DNA of 64,000 nucleotides from JALZCH01 sp036387135 (GTDB taxonomy: Bacteria > Acidobacteriota > Blastocatellia > Pyrinomonadales > Pyrinomonadaceae), in contig DASVUH010000052.1 in the NCBI GenBank assembly GCA_036387135.1, positions 9,253 through 73,252 on the forward strand, given 5' to 3'. This document shows positions 42,720 to 52,104 of the stretch, piece after piece (the first letter of the stretch is position 1; each line of letters begins with the position of its first letter). A model generated the notes under the pieces. It had not been told where the DNA came from and did no database searches. It saw only the letters and a list, made by a program, of their open reading frames with translations. The translations under genes were made by a program, and so were the position numbers.

Positions 42720-44306
42720 ATGCCATTCCGCAAAAGCCAGAGTCAAAATCACCCGTCTCTCAAACCAAAAGCGCATATTGAGGCGAGCGGCAATACGAAA
42801 TTCTCTTTTAAAAAGGGAACTGGAAGAACGGAAAAAAACGACGATAATTCCCAACCAAATAACAAAAGTTTTGTTGTTTCAAAAAATCAATCCGAAGTAA
42901 AAATTGTCGAACAAAAAAAGCCGGCTGCCGAAATTGTTGATAAAAATTCGGTTCAGACCGCAAAAGCCGCAGTAACTGCGCCAATTCAACATTCATCCGA
43001 AACGACGGCGGAAAAACGCGAAAGGAAAGCGAAATCCGCCGATAAATGGCTCGCCAGGCGCGGACACGCCGTAACTTACGCGCTGCTTTTCGCTTTTACT
43101 TTTGTTTTATATTTTCGTCCGTACGAGCTGATTCCCGGTCTTGAATCGTTTTCCTCAATCGCGCTTTACTTCGCTTTGGCGACGCTCGCGGTTTTTCTTC
43201 CGTCGCAGCTTGCTGCGGAAGGCTCTCTGACGGCGCGCCCGGCGGAAGTTAATTGGGTTTTGCTGCTGACCTTGTTCGGCATCATTACAATTCCGATTGC
43301 GCGAAGTCCGGGCACGGCTTGGGAAGCGTTTAACGACCCGTTCGTCAAAGTCGTCTTGATGTTCGTCGTAATGATTAACGTCGTTCGCACGGAAGCGCGT
43401 TTAAAAGGCTTGATTTGGCTGGCGATGGCGGTCGGCGTGATGCTCTCTTTCGAGGTCATCAAAAATTACGCGACCGGCAATTTTTCGGTCGAAGGTTATC
43501 GCGCAATGGCTGACGTGAAAGGAATGTTCGGCAATCCGAACGCGCAGGCGATGCACTTTGTTTCGATTACGCCGATTGCCGTCGCGCTCTGCTTCGCCGC
43601 CAGAAATTTTTTGGGCAAGCTGGTTTACATTGCGTTGACGGTTTTGTTCATCGCCGGAAACATATTCACGTTTTCGCGCGGCGGATTTTTGGGTTTGATT
43701 GTCGTCGGGCTGGTTCTGGCTTGGAAAATCGGGCGCGAATCGCGCTTTAAAGTGATGCTCGCAAGCGCGGTTGTCGGTTTGATTTTTATTGCAGTTGCGC
43801 CGGGAAATTACGGTTTGCGCATTCTTTCGATTTTTATTCCCGCGCTCGATCCCGTCGGTTCTTCAGATCAGCGCAAAGATTTGCTTTGGACTTCCGTAAT
43901 CGTTACTTTGAGGAATCCTTGGGGAATCGGAATGATGAATTTTCCGCTGGCTAATCCTCGCGGACTTGTCACGCACAATTCTTATACGCAGGTTTCCGCC
44001 GAAATGGGCATTTTGGCTTTGGTTTGTTATTTAATGTTGATTGTGACGCCTTTCAAGCGTCTTTTATTGATTGAGCGTGAGCTTTACGAAGACGGGCGGC
44101 GAGGCTGGATTTATTATCTGACAATCGGTTTGCAGGCTTCGATTGCCGGTTTTGCCGTCGCCAGCTTTTTTGATTCGGCGGCGTATCAATGGTTTTTGTA
44201 TTATCTTGTAGCTTACGCGGTCTGTCTGCGCCGCGTTTATCAAACGGTTCAAAGTTCAAAGTTCAAAGTTCAAGGTCAAAATACAAACCTGAACTTTGTA
44301 ACTTGA
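42720..44306 (+). CDS. O-antigen ligase/polymerase family membrane protein, copy 2
   Basis: A 528-residue membrane protein from ATG 42720 (GTG 42711 is an alternative). A ~105-residue hydrophilic, Lys/Glu/Ser-rich N-terminal tail precedes ten or so transmembrane helices. Signatures are TFSRGGFLGLIVVG and the loop motif GIGMMNFPL...THNSYTQVSAEMG, as in O-antigen ligases and exosortase-associated ligases. It opens the glycan locus and would polymerise or transfer the lipid-linked glycan in the periplasm. The last ~18 residues (from VQSSKFKVQ) are encoded by a 7-base repeat element that also holds the start of the next gene. Confidence 0.85.
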   Translation: MPFRKSQSQNHPSLKPKAHIEASGNTKFSFKKGTGRTEKNDDNSQPNNKSFVVSKNQSEVKIVEQKKPAAEIVDKNSVQTAKAAVTAPIQHSSETTAEKRERKAKSADKWLARRGHAVTYALLFAFTFVLYFRPYELIPGLESFSSIALYFALATLAVFLPSQLAAEGSLTARPAEVNWVLLLTLFGIITIPIARSPGTAWEAFNDPFVKVVLMFVVMINVVRTEARLKGLIWLAMAVGVMLSFEVIKNYATGNFSVEGYRAMADVKGMFGNPNAQAMHFVSITPIAVALCFAARNFLGKLVYIALTVLFIAGNIFTFSRGGFLGLIVVGLVLAWKIGRESRFKVMLASAVVGLIFIAVAPGNYGLRILSIFIPALDPVGSSDQRKDLLWTSVIVTLRNPWGIGMMNFPLANPRGLVTHNSYTQVSAEMGILALVCYLMLIVTPFKRLLLIERELYEDGRRGWIYYLTIGLQASIAGFAVASFFDSAAYQWFLYYLVAYAVCLRRVYQTVQSSKFKVQGQNTNLNFVT

Positions 44307-44339
44307 ACCTTGAACCTTGAACTTTGAACCTTGAACCTG
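44246..44339. repeat. Heptad-repeat inverted element at a gene junction
   Basis: The left arm (44246-44280, GTTCAAA units) and right arm (44290-44339, TTGAACC/TTGAACT units) are inverted versions of each other. The left arm encodes the ligase C terminus, the loop region holds its stop, and the right arm includes the TTG start of the glycosyltransferase. Confidence 0.9.
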
Positions 44340-45542
44340 TTTGGGTTAGCAAAAATTGTTTTTTGGGCGAGCGCGGCGGCGCTTTTCTACACTTACGCCT
44401 GTTATCCGCTGCTGGTCTGGATTTACAGTTTTTTGCGTCCGAAGCCGGTTCGTCAAAACGATATTGAGCCGACCGTTTCTTTTGTCATCACCGCTTACAA
44501 CGAAGAAAAAGATTTAGCCCGCAAGCTCGAAAACACTTTGGCGCTCGATTATCCGAAAGAAAAACTTGAAATCATTGTCGCTTCCGACGGCTCGACCGAC
44601 CGGACGGATGAAATAGTTAAAGAATTTGCGGGGCGCGGAATCCGCCTTCTGCGTGTCGAAGGCAGGCTCGGCAAAACCGTTGCGCAGAACCGCGCGGTTG
44701 AAGCTGCTACGGGCGAAATCGTTCTTTTCTCCGACGCCACCACGATTTACAAAACCGATGTTTTGCGCCGCGTGGTCAGAAATTTTGCTGACGAATCGGT
44801 TGGCTGTGTCGCCGGAAAACTGATTTACATTGATCCGAACGATTCAAGCGTCGGCGACGGCGCGCGTACTTATTGGAATTACGAAACTTTTATCAAACAG
44901 GCGGAAAGCCTGGCGTGTTCGCTAATCGGAGTTTCGGGCTGTTTGTACGCCGCGCGCCGCAAAAATTACGTTCCGATGTACGCGGAAGCCTGCTCGGATT
45001 TTCTGATTGCGACAAAAATCCGCGAACAGAATTTGCGTACCGTTTATGAACCTGAAGCCGTCGCGGTTGAGGAAACGAATAACCGGACGGACAAAGAGCT
45101 AAAAATGCGAGTGCGCGTTATCGCCCAGACTTTTACCGATTTGTGGCGGCATCGCCGGATGCTCAATCCTTTTCGGGCGGGTTTTTATGCGGTCGAGCTT
45201 TTTTCGCACAAAGTTTTGCGCTACGCGGTTCCGCTGTTTTTGCTTTCGCTGTATTTTTCCAACCTCGCATTGGCTTTCCATTCGCCGTTTTTTGATTTTT
45301 TTCTGCTTTTCCAGCTTCTTTTTTACGTTTTAGCGGCTGCCGCTTGGCTGCTTGACCGCGCTGGGATTTCTTTCAAACTTTTATCGCTCCCGCTTTATTT
45401 CGTTTTGGCAAACGCGGCGGTCGTGATTGCTTTTTACAAATTTTTGCGCGGCGAACGCTTTGCCTCGTGGCAGCCTATACGCGAAGAAGGGGAGACGAGG
45501 AGACGAGGAGAAGGGGAGAGACAAATTGAGGAGATTTTATGA
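44331..45542 (+). CDS. Family 2 glycosyltransferase, membrane-bound
   Basis: A 403-residue processive-type GT2. A transmembrane helix (about 5-30) precedes the GT-A domain: TVSFVITAYNEEKDLARK, ASDGSTDRT, then the metal-binding SDAT motif. ACSDFLIATKI (about 220) supplies the acceptor-side aspartate. Two or three further helices (about 295-385) end the protein. The start can only be the TTG at 44331 (or CTG 44337), because an in-frame TGA lies two codons upstream; that TTG sits in the last unit of a heptad repeat. The C-terminal tail (EGETRRRGEGERQ) is also repeat-encoded and ends in an ATGA overlap with the next gene. Confidence 0.85.
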   Translation: MNLFGLAKIVFWASAAALFYTYACYPLLVWIYSFLRPKPVRQNDIEPTVSFVITAYNEEKDLARKLENTLALDYPKEKLEIIVASDGSTDRTDEIVKEFAGRGIRLLRVEGRLGKTVAQNRAVEAATGEIVLFSDATTIYKTDVLRRVVRNFADESVGCVAGKLIYIDPNDSSVGDGARTYWNYETFIKQAESLACSLIGVSGCLYAARRKNYVPMYAEACSDFLIATKIREQNLRTVYEPEAVAVEETNNRTDKELKMRVRVIAQTFTDLWRHRRMLNPFRAGFYAVELFSHKVLRYAVPLFLLSLYFSNLALAFHSPFFDFFLLFQLLFYVLAAAAWLLDRAGISFKLLSLPLYFVLANAAVVIAFYKFLRGERFASWQPIREEGETRRRGEGERQIEEIL

Positions 45543-45637
45543 GAAACGAAACCGCAATCAAAATACCGGAAAAATTGAGCGAAACGAACAATCGAAATTA
45601 TTCCTCTTCTCCTCTTCCCGCCTTCTCCTCTTCTACG
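45482..45637. repeat. Octamer-repeat inverted element spanning a gene junction
   Basis: The left arm (45482-45518, GACGAGGA and GAAGGGGA units) and right arm (45603-45633, CCTCTTCT-type units) are inverted around ~85 bases. That loop contains the ATGA stop/start overlap and the first ~20 codons of the downstream glycosyltransferase. Confidence 0.8.
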
Positions 45638-46597
45638 AAGGTGAGCGTTATTATTCCGGCTTATAAAATTGCCGATTATATCGGCGAAGCGCTTCAGTCG
45701 GTTTACGCGCAAACTTTCACGAATTTTGAAATTGTTGTAGTGAACGATGGCTCGCCGGATACTGTCGAATTTGAACGCGCAATCGAACCGTTTCTTGATC
45801 GAATCGTTTACATCAAACAGGAAAACAAGGGCGCGGCTGCCGCTCGAAACGCTGCAATCACGGCGGCAAGCGGCGAGATTTTGGCTTTTTTGGATGGCGA
45901 CGATTTATGGCTGCCCGAATTTCTCCAATCGCAAATCGAATATCTGGAAAAAAACGATTTTGATTTGGTTTACGCCGACGCCGAGTTTTTCGGCGAAGAC
46001 GTTCCCGCAGGGAACACTTATATGCAGTTTTCCAAATCTAACGGCGCGGTAACTACCGAAAGTTTGATTAGTTGGGATTGCAACGTGATTACATCCGGCA
46101 CAATCGCGCGACGAGAAGCCGTCGTCACAGCCGGTTTGTTCGACGAATCGCCGATTTTTCGGCGCGGGCAGGATTTTGAAATGTGGTTTCGGCTGGCAAA
46201 GCGCGGCGCAAAGCTCAGTTATCAACAACGGGTTTTGTTGAAATATCGCGTCCGCTCCGGCAGTTTGACGGGAAATCACGTTCAGCAAGCCGAGAGAAAT
46301 GTCACGGCGCTCGAAGGAATTAAGGCGAAATTTGAGTTTACCGAATCCGAAAAAACAGCTTGGGAGCGCCAAATGAAAATCGCTTCGGCGATGTTTAATG
46401 TCGAAAAAGGGAAGTCTCAAATTATAAACGGTGATTTTGCCGCCGCGCGTCAAAGTTTCGCTGCGGCAAATCGCTTTTACCGCAAACCGAAACTGTTTTT
46501 CGTCGGTTTGATGTTAAAATTCGCGCCCAATTTATTGCAGCGATTTTTCGCCGGTCGCGCCGAACATTTGGCGCGTAATCAGGCAAATGTTTTTTAA
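45539..46597 (+). CDS. Family 2 glycosyltransferase
   Basis: A 352-residue soluble GT2. The conserved GT-A core starts at about residue 34 (KVSVIIPAYK), with VVVNDGSPD and the metal-binding DxD in LDGDDLW (about 118-124). The first ~33 residues are low-complexity and repeat-encoded (NYSSSPLPAFSSST), so the functional protein may begin later. ATG 45539 overlaps the previous stop as ATGA. The GQDFEMWFRLAK block around residue 217 is typical of EPS glycosyltransferases. The sugar donor cannot be told. Confidence 0.88.
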   Translation: MRNETAIKIPEKLSETNNRNYSSSPLPAFSSSTKVSVIIPAYKIADYIGEALQSVYAQTFTNFEIVVVNDGSPDTVEFERAIEPFLDRIVYIKQENKGAAAARNAAITAASGEILAFLDGDDLWLPEFLQSQIEYLEKNDFDLVYADAEFFGEDVPAGNTYMQFSKSNGAVTTESLISWDCNVITSGTIARREAVVTAGLFDESPIFRRGQDFEMWFRLAKRGAKLSYQQRVLLKYRVRSGSLTGNHVQQAERNVTALEGIKAKFEFTESEKTAWERQMKIASAMFNVEKGKSQIINGDFAAARQSFAAANRFYRKPKLFFVGLMLKFAPNLLQRFFAGRAEHLARNQANVF

Positions 46598-46620
46598 CTT
46601 TTTCCCTCCGAAAGCAAACT

Positions 46621-47601
46621 ATGAAAGACTCGATTGTTCTGGAAAATGAAGCCTCAGCCGTTTTTGATCGGCAAGCCGATACGAAAATGGCTGAAGTTCT
46701 GATTTCCGCGCCCAAACACGCCGATTTGATTTACGATGTCGGAATGCACAAAGGCGAAGACACGGCTTATTACCTTAAAAAAGGTTTTCGCGTCATCGGT
46801 TTTGAAGCCAATCCCGAAAACGCCGCTTATTGCCGCAGCCGCTTTTCCGAAGCAATCGCGCGGGAACAATTAACAATCGTCGAAGGCGCGATTATCGAGA
46901 CGGGTTTCTCCGCCGGGGAAACGAAAAAGGTTAAATTTTTTCGCAACGTTGATCATTCGCCGTGGGGCAGCGCCTGCGAAGATTGGGCGCAGCGCAACGA
47001 GGTGATGGGAACGAGCAATGAAATTATCGAAGTCGCGGCGACGGATTTCAAAAGCTGTCTTGAAAAATACGGAGTGCCGTATTATTTGAAAGCCGATATT
47101 GTCGGCTCGGAAACGATTTGTCTGCGCGCTCTGCTCGCATTTGAAAACAAACCGGATTTTATCTCGATTCGCAGCGAAAAATTCGTTTTCAGCAAGCTCG
47201 AAAAAGAGTTCGTGCTTTTAGAAAAACTCGGATACGATTCGTTTCAAGCCGTTCAGCAGGACGTTTCGCAAATGCGCGCGCCCGCAAATTCAAAAGAAGG
47301 CGCAAACGTCCGGCACGATTTCGACGAAGGCGCTTCCGGCATTTTCGGCAAAGATTTACCCGGCAAAAGCTGGAAATCGAAAGAACAAATTTTGAAAGAT
47401 TATCGCCGGATTTTCGCCGTTTACTGGCTGTTTGGAGATTACTCGTTTTTGCGCCAATCCGAGAGCGGCAGACGATTTATCTCGCGTCTCGAAAGAATCT
47501 TCCGCCGCCCGCTGCCCGGCTGGTACGACACGCACGCCAAACACTCGTCGTTTAAAGTATTAAGCGCGTTATTTTACGCATCCTCCGTTTTCCACTTATA
47601 A
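46621..47601 (+). CDS. FkbM-family methyltransferase
   Basis: A 326-residue SAM-dependent methyltransferase of the FkbM group, commonly found in polysaccharide clusters where they O-methylate sugars. The SAM motif DVGMHKGEDT is at about residues 39-48, followed by VIGFEANPENAAYC. The middle domain matches FkbM spacing (YYLKADIVGSE). The C-terminal ~80 residues are extra and of unknown use. The gene starts at ATG 46621, 23 bases after the glycosyltransferase, in the same transcription unit. Confidence 0.83.
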   Translation: MKDSIVLENEASAVFDRQADTKMAEVLISAPKHADLIYDVGMHKGEDTAYYLKKGFRVIGFEANPENAAYCRSRFSEAIAREQLTIVEGAIIETGFSAGETKKVKFFRNVDHSPWGSACEDWAQRNEVMGTSNEIIEVAATDFKSCLEKYGVPYYLKADIVGSETICLRALLAFENKPDFISIRSEKFVFSKLEKEFVLLEKLGYDSFQAVQQDVSQMRAPANSKEGANVRHDFDEGASGIFGKDLPGKSWKSKEQILKDYRRIFAVYWLFGDYSFLRQSESGRRFISRLERIFRRPLPGWYDTHAKHSSFKVLSALFYASSVFHL

Positions 47602-47612
47602 ATTCCAAATCA

Positions 47613-48623
47613 ATGTCGGAATTAAAACCGCTCAAATTAGAAGTCGTCATAGCGACTTACAATCGCGCCGAACTGCTTCGCCGGACTTTGCAAAGTTTAG
47701 CAGCGGCGCGGCGAGCTGCTTCGCTCTCGGTCGTCGTAACCGTCGCCGACAACAATTCGACCGATAACACGCGCGAAGTCGCTGCCGAATTTGTCCCGCT
47801 CTTCGGTGACATTAAGCTCGATTACATTTTTGAAAAACGACAGGGCAAACAGTTTGCGCTCAATACGGCGCTGGTGAAATCGGACGCGGATTTGATCGCA
47901 ATGATTGATGACGACGAAGAAGTTGCCGAGGATTGGTTTATCGAGTTAGCGCGTCTTTTCGGCTCGCGCTGGGATGAACTGGATTTTGCGAGCGGGAAAA
48001 TGCTGCCGCGCTGGGAGAGCGAGCCTGCTCCGGCGTGGGCTTCGCCGCAATGGGCTGGCATCGGCTGGCGCGAATTCGGCGACGAAGAATGGATGCACAC
48101 TGCCGAAACGCCGATTGCCTGCGGCGGACACGCGATTTACAAATTATCGCTTTTTCACGAGCTTGGTTTTTATCACGAAGCAGTCGGTCCGCAGGGGAAA
48201 AATTTAATGGGATGCGAAGACGATGTGATTTACGACAAGCTGATCAGCGCCGGAAAACGCGGTGTTTATTGTCCGAAACTTGTTGTCCGGCATTTTGTTC
48301 CCGATTATCGTCTGACGCGAAATTATCTGCGCCAATGGTCTTACGGAAACGGCGCTTCGCAAAATCTGGTTGATATTCATTACAAACCTTTTGACGGAAA
48401 ACGCTTTTTGAGAGTGCCGCGCTATCTTTACCGCCAGGCGGCGGCGAGCTTGAGAAAAAGTTTTTCGGCGCGTCTACAGGGGAAATCCGAAGACGCTTTT
48501 GCCGCCGAACGCGAATTTTGGGTTTTCTGGGGATTTTTTTACAGCCGCAATATACAGAATTCCAGACTCGAATCAGCGTTTAAATTTTTAAACGCGAAAG
48601 TTCTCCAGCCCGTAAATCGTTAA
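47613..48623 (+). CDS. Family 2 glycosyltransferase
   Basis: A 336-residue GT2. The core is LEVVIATYNRAELLRRTLQSL at the N terminus (split over about residues 8-28), VADNNSTDNTREV, and the DxD-containing MIDDDEEV (about 95-102). Downstream CGGHAIYK, MGCEDDVIYDKLI (ED acceptor-site acid) and VRHFVPDYRLTRNYLRQWSYGNG-type sequence are characteristic of EPS glycosyltransferases that extend nascent chains. It starts at ATG 47613, 11 bases after the FkbM gene. Confidence 0.88.
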   Translation: MSELKPLKLEVVIATYNRAELLRRTLQSLAAARRAASLSVVVTVADNNSTDNTREVAAEFVPLFGDIKLDYIFEKRQGKQFALNTALVKSDADLIAMIDDDEEVAEDWFIELARLFGSRWDELDFASGKMLPRWESEPAPAWASPQWAGIGWREFGDEEWMHTAETPIACGGHAIYKLSLFHELGFYHEAVGPQGKNLMGCEDDVIYDKLISAGKRGVYCPKLVVRHFVPDYRLTRNYLRQWSYGNGASQNLVDIHYKPFDGKRFLRVPRYLYRQAAASLRKSFSARLQGKSEDAFAAEREFWVFWGFFYSRNIQNSRLESAFKFLNAKVLQPVNR

Positions 48624-48628
48624 TTTTG

Positions 48629-50221
48629 ATGACCGCACACGAGGAAAAACAGGCTTCTTCGCTGACCGCTCAGGCGGCGTGGATTTTGATCGCCAAAGTG
48701 ACGAGCTTCGCTCTGGCGATTGCCGTTCCGCTTTTGCTTGCGCGGCGGCTGGATCAAACCGAATTCGGTCTTTACAAGCAAGTTTTTCTCATCATCGCGA
48801 CCGCTAACGCGCTTTTGCCATTCGGTTTCGGAATGAGCGCGTATTATTTTCTTCCGCGCGAAACCGAAAAACGCGGCGCTGTTGTTCTTAATATTTTGAT
48901 TTTTAACGCGGTCGTCGGATTCGCCGCAGCGAGCGTTTTGTTTTTCTTTCCGCAAAGCCTCGTTTGGCTGTTCGGCGATGCGCTGATGGCGAATTTTGCG
49001 CCCGCGCTCGGTCTGGCAATCTGGCTCTGGATTTTTTCGGCTTTTCTGGAAACGCTCGTCATCGCCAACAACGAAGCGCGTTTGGCGATGGTTTTTATCG
49101 TTTTTTCGCAACTTTCGAAAGCAGTTTTCTTTCTCGCGGCGGCGATTTTGTTCGGAACGGTTTCGTCTCTGATTTGGGCTGCCGTCGCGCAAGCCGCTCT
49201 GCAAACCGTGATTCTTTTCGTTTATGCGAAACGGCGTTTCCCAGAGCTTTTGCGCGTTTTCGATTTCGGCTTGCTCAAACGTCAATTCGCCTACACTTTG
49301 CCGTTCGGTCTTTCCGGCTGGCTCAACACCGGACAAACCGACGCGCATAATTATTTCGTTTCGCGTCGTTTTACGCCCGCCGATTTTGCGGTTTATTCGG
49401 TCGGCGGTTTTGAATTACCGCTCGTCGGAATTCTGGCTGAATCAATTTCTTCGGTACTGATTCCGCTGATGAGCCGTCTTTCGGCATCGGAAGATAAACG
49501 CGAAATCGTCGAAACTTCCGCTCGCGTGACGCGCAAACTGGCGCTCGTTTATTTTCCGCTTTACGCTTTTCTGTTCATCACTGCCGACGCTTTTATCACC
49601 ACGCTTTTCACCGCAAATTATCAATCGAGCGTCCCGATTTTTCGGCTGAATTTAACGCTTTTGCCGTTTGCCGTTTTAGTGCTCGATCCGATCACGCGCG
49701 CTTACAAAGAAATCGGCTATTTTCTGCTGCGTCTGCGGCTGGCTCTGTTTGCGCTGATGATGCCCGCGCTATGGTACGCAACGAATTTCGGGCTTTTGGA
49801 AACGAGCGCGGTCGTTGTCGCGTTTGCTTTGACCGAACGCGCCTTGTCAACCTTAAAAATCGCGCGCACAATTGATTTTCAAACAAAGGATTTCAATTTG
49901 CTCGGAGGCGCGCTCAGAACCGCTTTCGCAACCGTTCTGGCAGCCGCCGCGCTGTTCGCTTTTTATTATTTGACGAATGAAAATTTAAAAACGCTTTTCT
50001 CCGGCGCAGCCGAGACGGTTTTTCATAATCAAAAATTGTCGGATTTCCTCGGCGGCGCAATGTTTCTGGCAATTTGCGGCGCTGTGTTTGCGGCAATTTA
50101 TCTGGTTTTGATTAATCTGTTCGGCGCAATCGAACCGGAAGACAAACAAAAGCTCACGAATCTGCTGCCAAAATTTTTTCGCTTTCGCAAACCGGAAGCG
50201 GATTTAAGATTTGAGATTTAA
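48629..50221 (+). CDS. Wzx-type polysaccharide flippase (oligosaccharide flippase family)
   Basis: A 530-residue membrane protein with about 14 predicted transmembrane segments, the MOP-superfamily flippase architecture that moves lipid-linked oligosaccharide across the inner membrane. ATG 48629 follows a TTG one codon earlier. The N-terminal LTAQAAWILIAKVTSFALAI pattern (written here over residues 11-30) and later LPFGLSGWLNTGQTD are family-typical. The last residues (ADLRFEI) come from three exact-length 7-base units (50201-50221) that also include the stop. It is five bases before the amidotransferase gene. Confidence 0.87.
   Translation: MTAHEEKQASSLTAQAAWILIAKVTSFALAIAVPLLLARRLDQTEFGLYKQVFLIIATANALLPFGFGMSAYYFLPRETEKRGAVVLNILIFNAVVGFAAASVLFFFPQSLVWLFGDALMANFAPALGLAIWLWIFSAFLETLVIANNEARLAMVFIVFSQLSKAVFFLAAAILFGTVSSLIWAAVAQAALQTVILFVYAKRRFPELLRVFDFGLLKRQFAYTLPFGLSGWLNTGQTDAHNYFVSRRFTPADFAVYSVGGFELPLVGILAESISSVLIPLMSRLSASEDKREIVETSARVTRKLALVYFPLYAFLFITADAFITTLFTANYQSSVPIFRLNLTLLPFAVLVLDPITRAYKEIGYFLLRLRLALFALMMPALWYATNFGLLETSAVVVAFALTERALSTLKIARTIDFQTKDFNLLGGALRTAFATVLAAAALFAFYYLTNENLKTLFSGAAETVFHNQKLSDFLGGAMFLAICGAVFAAIYLVLINLFGAIEPEDKQKLTNLLPKFFRFRKPEADLRFEI
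50201..50221. repeat. Heptad repeat at flippase gene end
   Basis: Three 7-base units (GATTTAA, GATTTGA, GATTTAA). It encodes the flippase C terminus and its TAA stop. No inverted partner is seen. Confidence 0.75.
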
Positions 50222-50226
50222 ACAAA

Positions 50227-52104
50227 ATGTGCGGAATTGTCGGATTCATCAATAAAAACAGGGAAGCGAAAGCGGATCGCGCAGCTTTGCTCGAAAAAAT
50301 GTGCCGCCAAATCGTCCATCGCGGTCCCGATGAGCAAGGCGTTTTTCTCGACGATTCGCGCGCGGCGCTCGGAATGCGCCGTCTTTCGATTATTGATTTA
50401 AAAACCGGGCAGCAGCCGATTTATGATTGCACGCAGAATCTGGCGATTGTTTTTAACGGCGAGATTTACAATTTTCAGGAATTAAAAAAACAACTCGAAA
50501 CGCGCGGACATCATTTTAAAACCAATTCCGACACCGAAACAATCGTTCATCTTTACGAAGAATTCGGCTCAAAATGCGTCGAACATCTACGCGGAATGTT
50601 CGCATTTGCAATTTGGGATAAACGTGAGGAAAAACTGTTTCTCGCCCGCGACCGCGCAGGCAAAAAGCCGCTTTTTTATACAAAAACAAAGAACGGCGAT
50701 TTCGTTTTCGGTTCGGAATTAAAAACTTTGCTCGAACACGCCGATATTGAGCGCAAAATTTCCTTGCCCGCGCTCGACGCTTTTTTGACTTTCGGTTATG
50801 TGCCGGAAGAATTCTGCATTTTCGAGAACGTGGAAAAATTGCCGCCCGCGCATTTTCTCGAATTTCACAAAGGCGAAATCCGAATCGAAAAATACTGGGA
50901 TATTCCGCTCGCCGCCGAAAAACTGGGCGCGAGCGAAAGCGAAATTATCGCCGAATTACAAAATCTGCTCGCCGAATCGGTCAAAATTCGCCTTATTTCC
51001 GAAGTTCCGCTGGGCGCGTTTTTGTCGGGCGGCGTTGATTCATCGGCTGTCGTTGGGTTGATGTCGCGTTTTTCTGAAAAGCCTGTCAAAACGTTTTCCA
51101 TCGGTTTTGAAGAAGACAGCTACGACGAGCTGAAATTTGCGCGCGTCGCCGCCAAACATTTCAACACCGAGCATCACGAATTTGTCGTCACGCCCGCGAT
51201 TGTCGAAGAAATTGACGATCTCGTCTGGCATTTGGACGAGCCTTTCGCGGATATGTCCGCGCTGCCGACTTTTGCGGTCGCAAAAATGGCGCGCGAATTT
51301 GTCACAGTCGCTTTGAGCGGCGACGGCGGAGACGAATTGTTTGCGGGTTATTCCAGATACCTCAGGCATTTTAAATCCGCCGGACAGTTCCCCGGATTTA
51401 TCCGCAAAAATCTGCTGTCTAAACTTGCGGCGAATTTGCCGCACGGCGCGCGCGGGCGAAATTATCTGCACAATGCCGCGCTTGATTCAATCGAAAAATA
51501 TATTGATTCCGTTTCGCATTTCGGCACGTTGAACCGCAAACAGCTTTATTCGGCTGATTTTCGCCAAAAGCTAAACGGCGCGTTCGGCGCGGGCGAAGCG
51601 GTTTTCCAAAAGATTGCCGGAGAATTTCCCGCCGATTCGCTCGAACAGCTTTTGTATCTCGACAGCAAAACTTATCTTCCCGCAGACATTTTGACCAAAG
51701 TTGACCGGATGACGATGGCAGCTTCGCTCGAAGCCCGCTCGCCGCTGCTCGATCATAAATTGATTGAATTTGTCGCGCAGATTCCGGCTGATTTGAAATT
51801 GCGCGGCGGCGAGACGAAATATATTTTTAAACAGGCGTTGCGCGGCATTGTGCCGGATGAAATTTTATACCGCGAAAAACAAGGTTTCGGCGTTCCGGTT
51901 GACGTTTGGATCAATGAAAAACTGCGACCGCGAATCCGTGAAACTTTGCTCGAAGGTCGAACCGCCGAGCGCGGATTTTTCGATTTAAAATACGTTGAGC
52001 TTTTATTAAAGGAACACGCCAGCGGGCGGCGCGACCACGCCTGGCGTTTGTGGCAGCTTTTTGTTTTCGAGCTTTGGCAGCGCAGATTTATTGATGGAAA
52101 ATAA
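50227..52104 (+). CDS. Asparagine-synthase-type amidotransferase (AsnB family), copy 1
   Basis: A 625-residue two-domain enzyme. The N-terminal glutaminase begins MCGIVGF, so the nucleophile is C2 after Met removal; RGPDEQG and NGEIYNF follow. The synthetase domain has the ATP-pyrophosphatase loop SGGVDSS at 268-274 and later SGDGGDELFAGY. All residues for glutamine-dependent amide transfer are present. Members in EPS clusters probably amidate a sugar acid or glycan-linked amino acid rather than making free asparagine. It starts five bases after the flippase and overlaps the formyltransferase by 11 bases. Confidence 0.88.
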   Translation: MCGIVGFINKNREAKADRAALLEKMCRQIVHRGPDEQGVFLDDSRAALGMRRLSIIDLKTGQQPIYDCTQNLAIVFNGEIYNFQELKKQLETRGHHFKTNSDTETIVHLYEEFGSKCVEHLRGMFAFAIWDKREEKLFLARDRAGKKPLFYTKTKNGDFVFGSELKTLLEHADIERKISLPALDAFLTFGYVPEEFCIFENVEKLPPAHFLEFHKGEIRIEKYWDIPLAAEKLGASESEIIAELQNLLAESVKIRLISEVPLGAFLSGGVDSSAVVGLMSRFSEKPVKTFSIGFEEDSYDELKFARVAAKHFNTEHHEFVVTPAIVEEIDDLVWHLDEPFADMSALPTFAVAKMAREFVTVALSGDGGDELFAGYSRYLRHFKSAGQFPGFIRKNLLSKLAANLPHGARGRNYLHNAALDSIEKYIDSVSHFGTLNRKQLYSADFRQKLNGAFGAGEAVFQKIAGEFPADSLEQLLYLDSKTYLPADILTKVDRMTMAASLEARSPLLDHKLIEFVAQIPADLKLRGGETKYIFKQALRGIVPDEILYREKQGFGVPVDVWINEKLRPRIRETLLEGRTAERGFFDLKYVELLLKEHASGRRDHAWRLWQLFVFELWQRRFIDGK

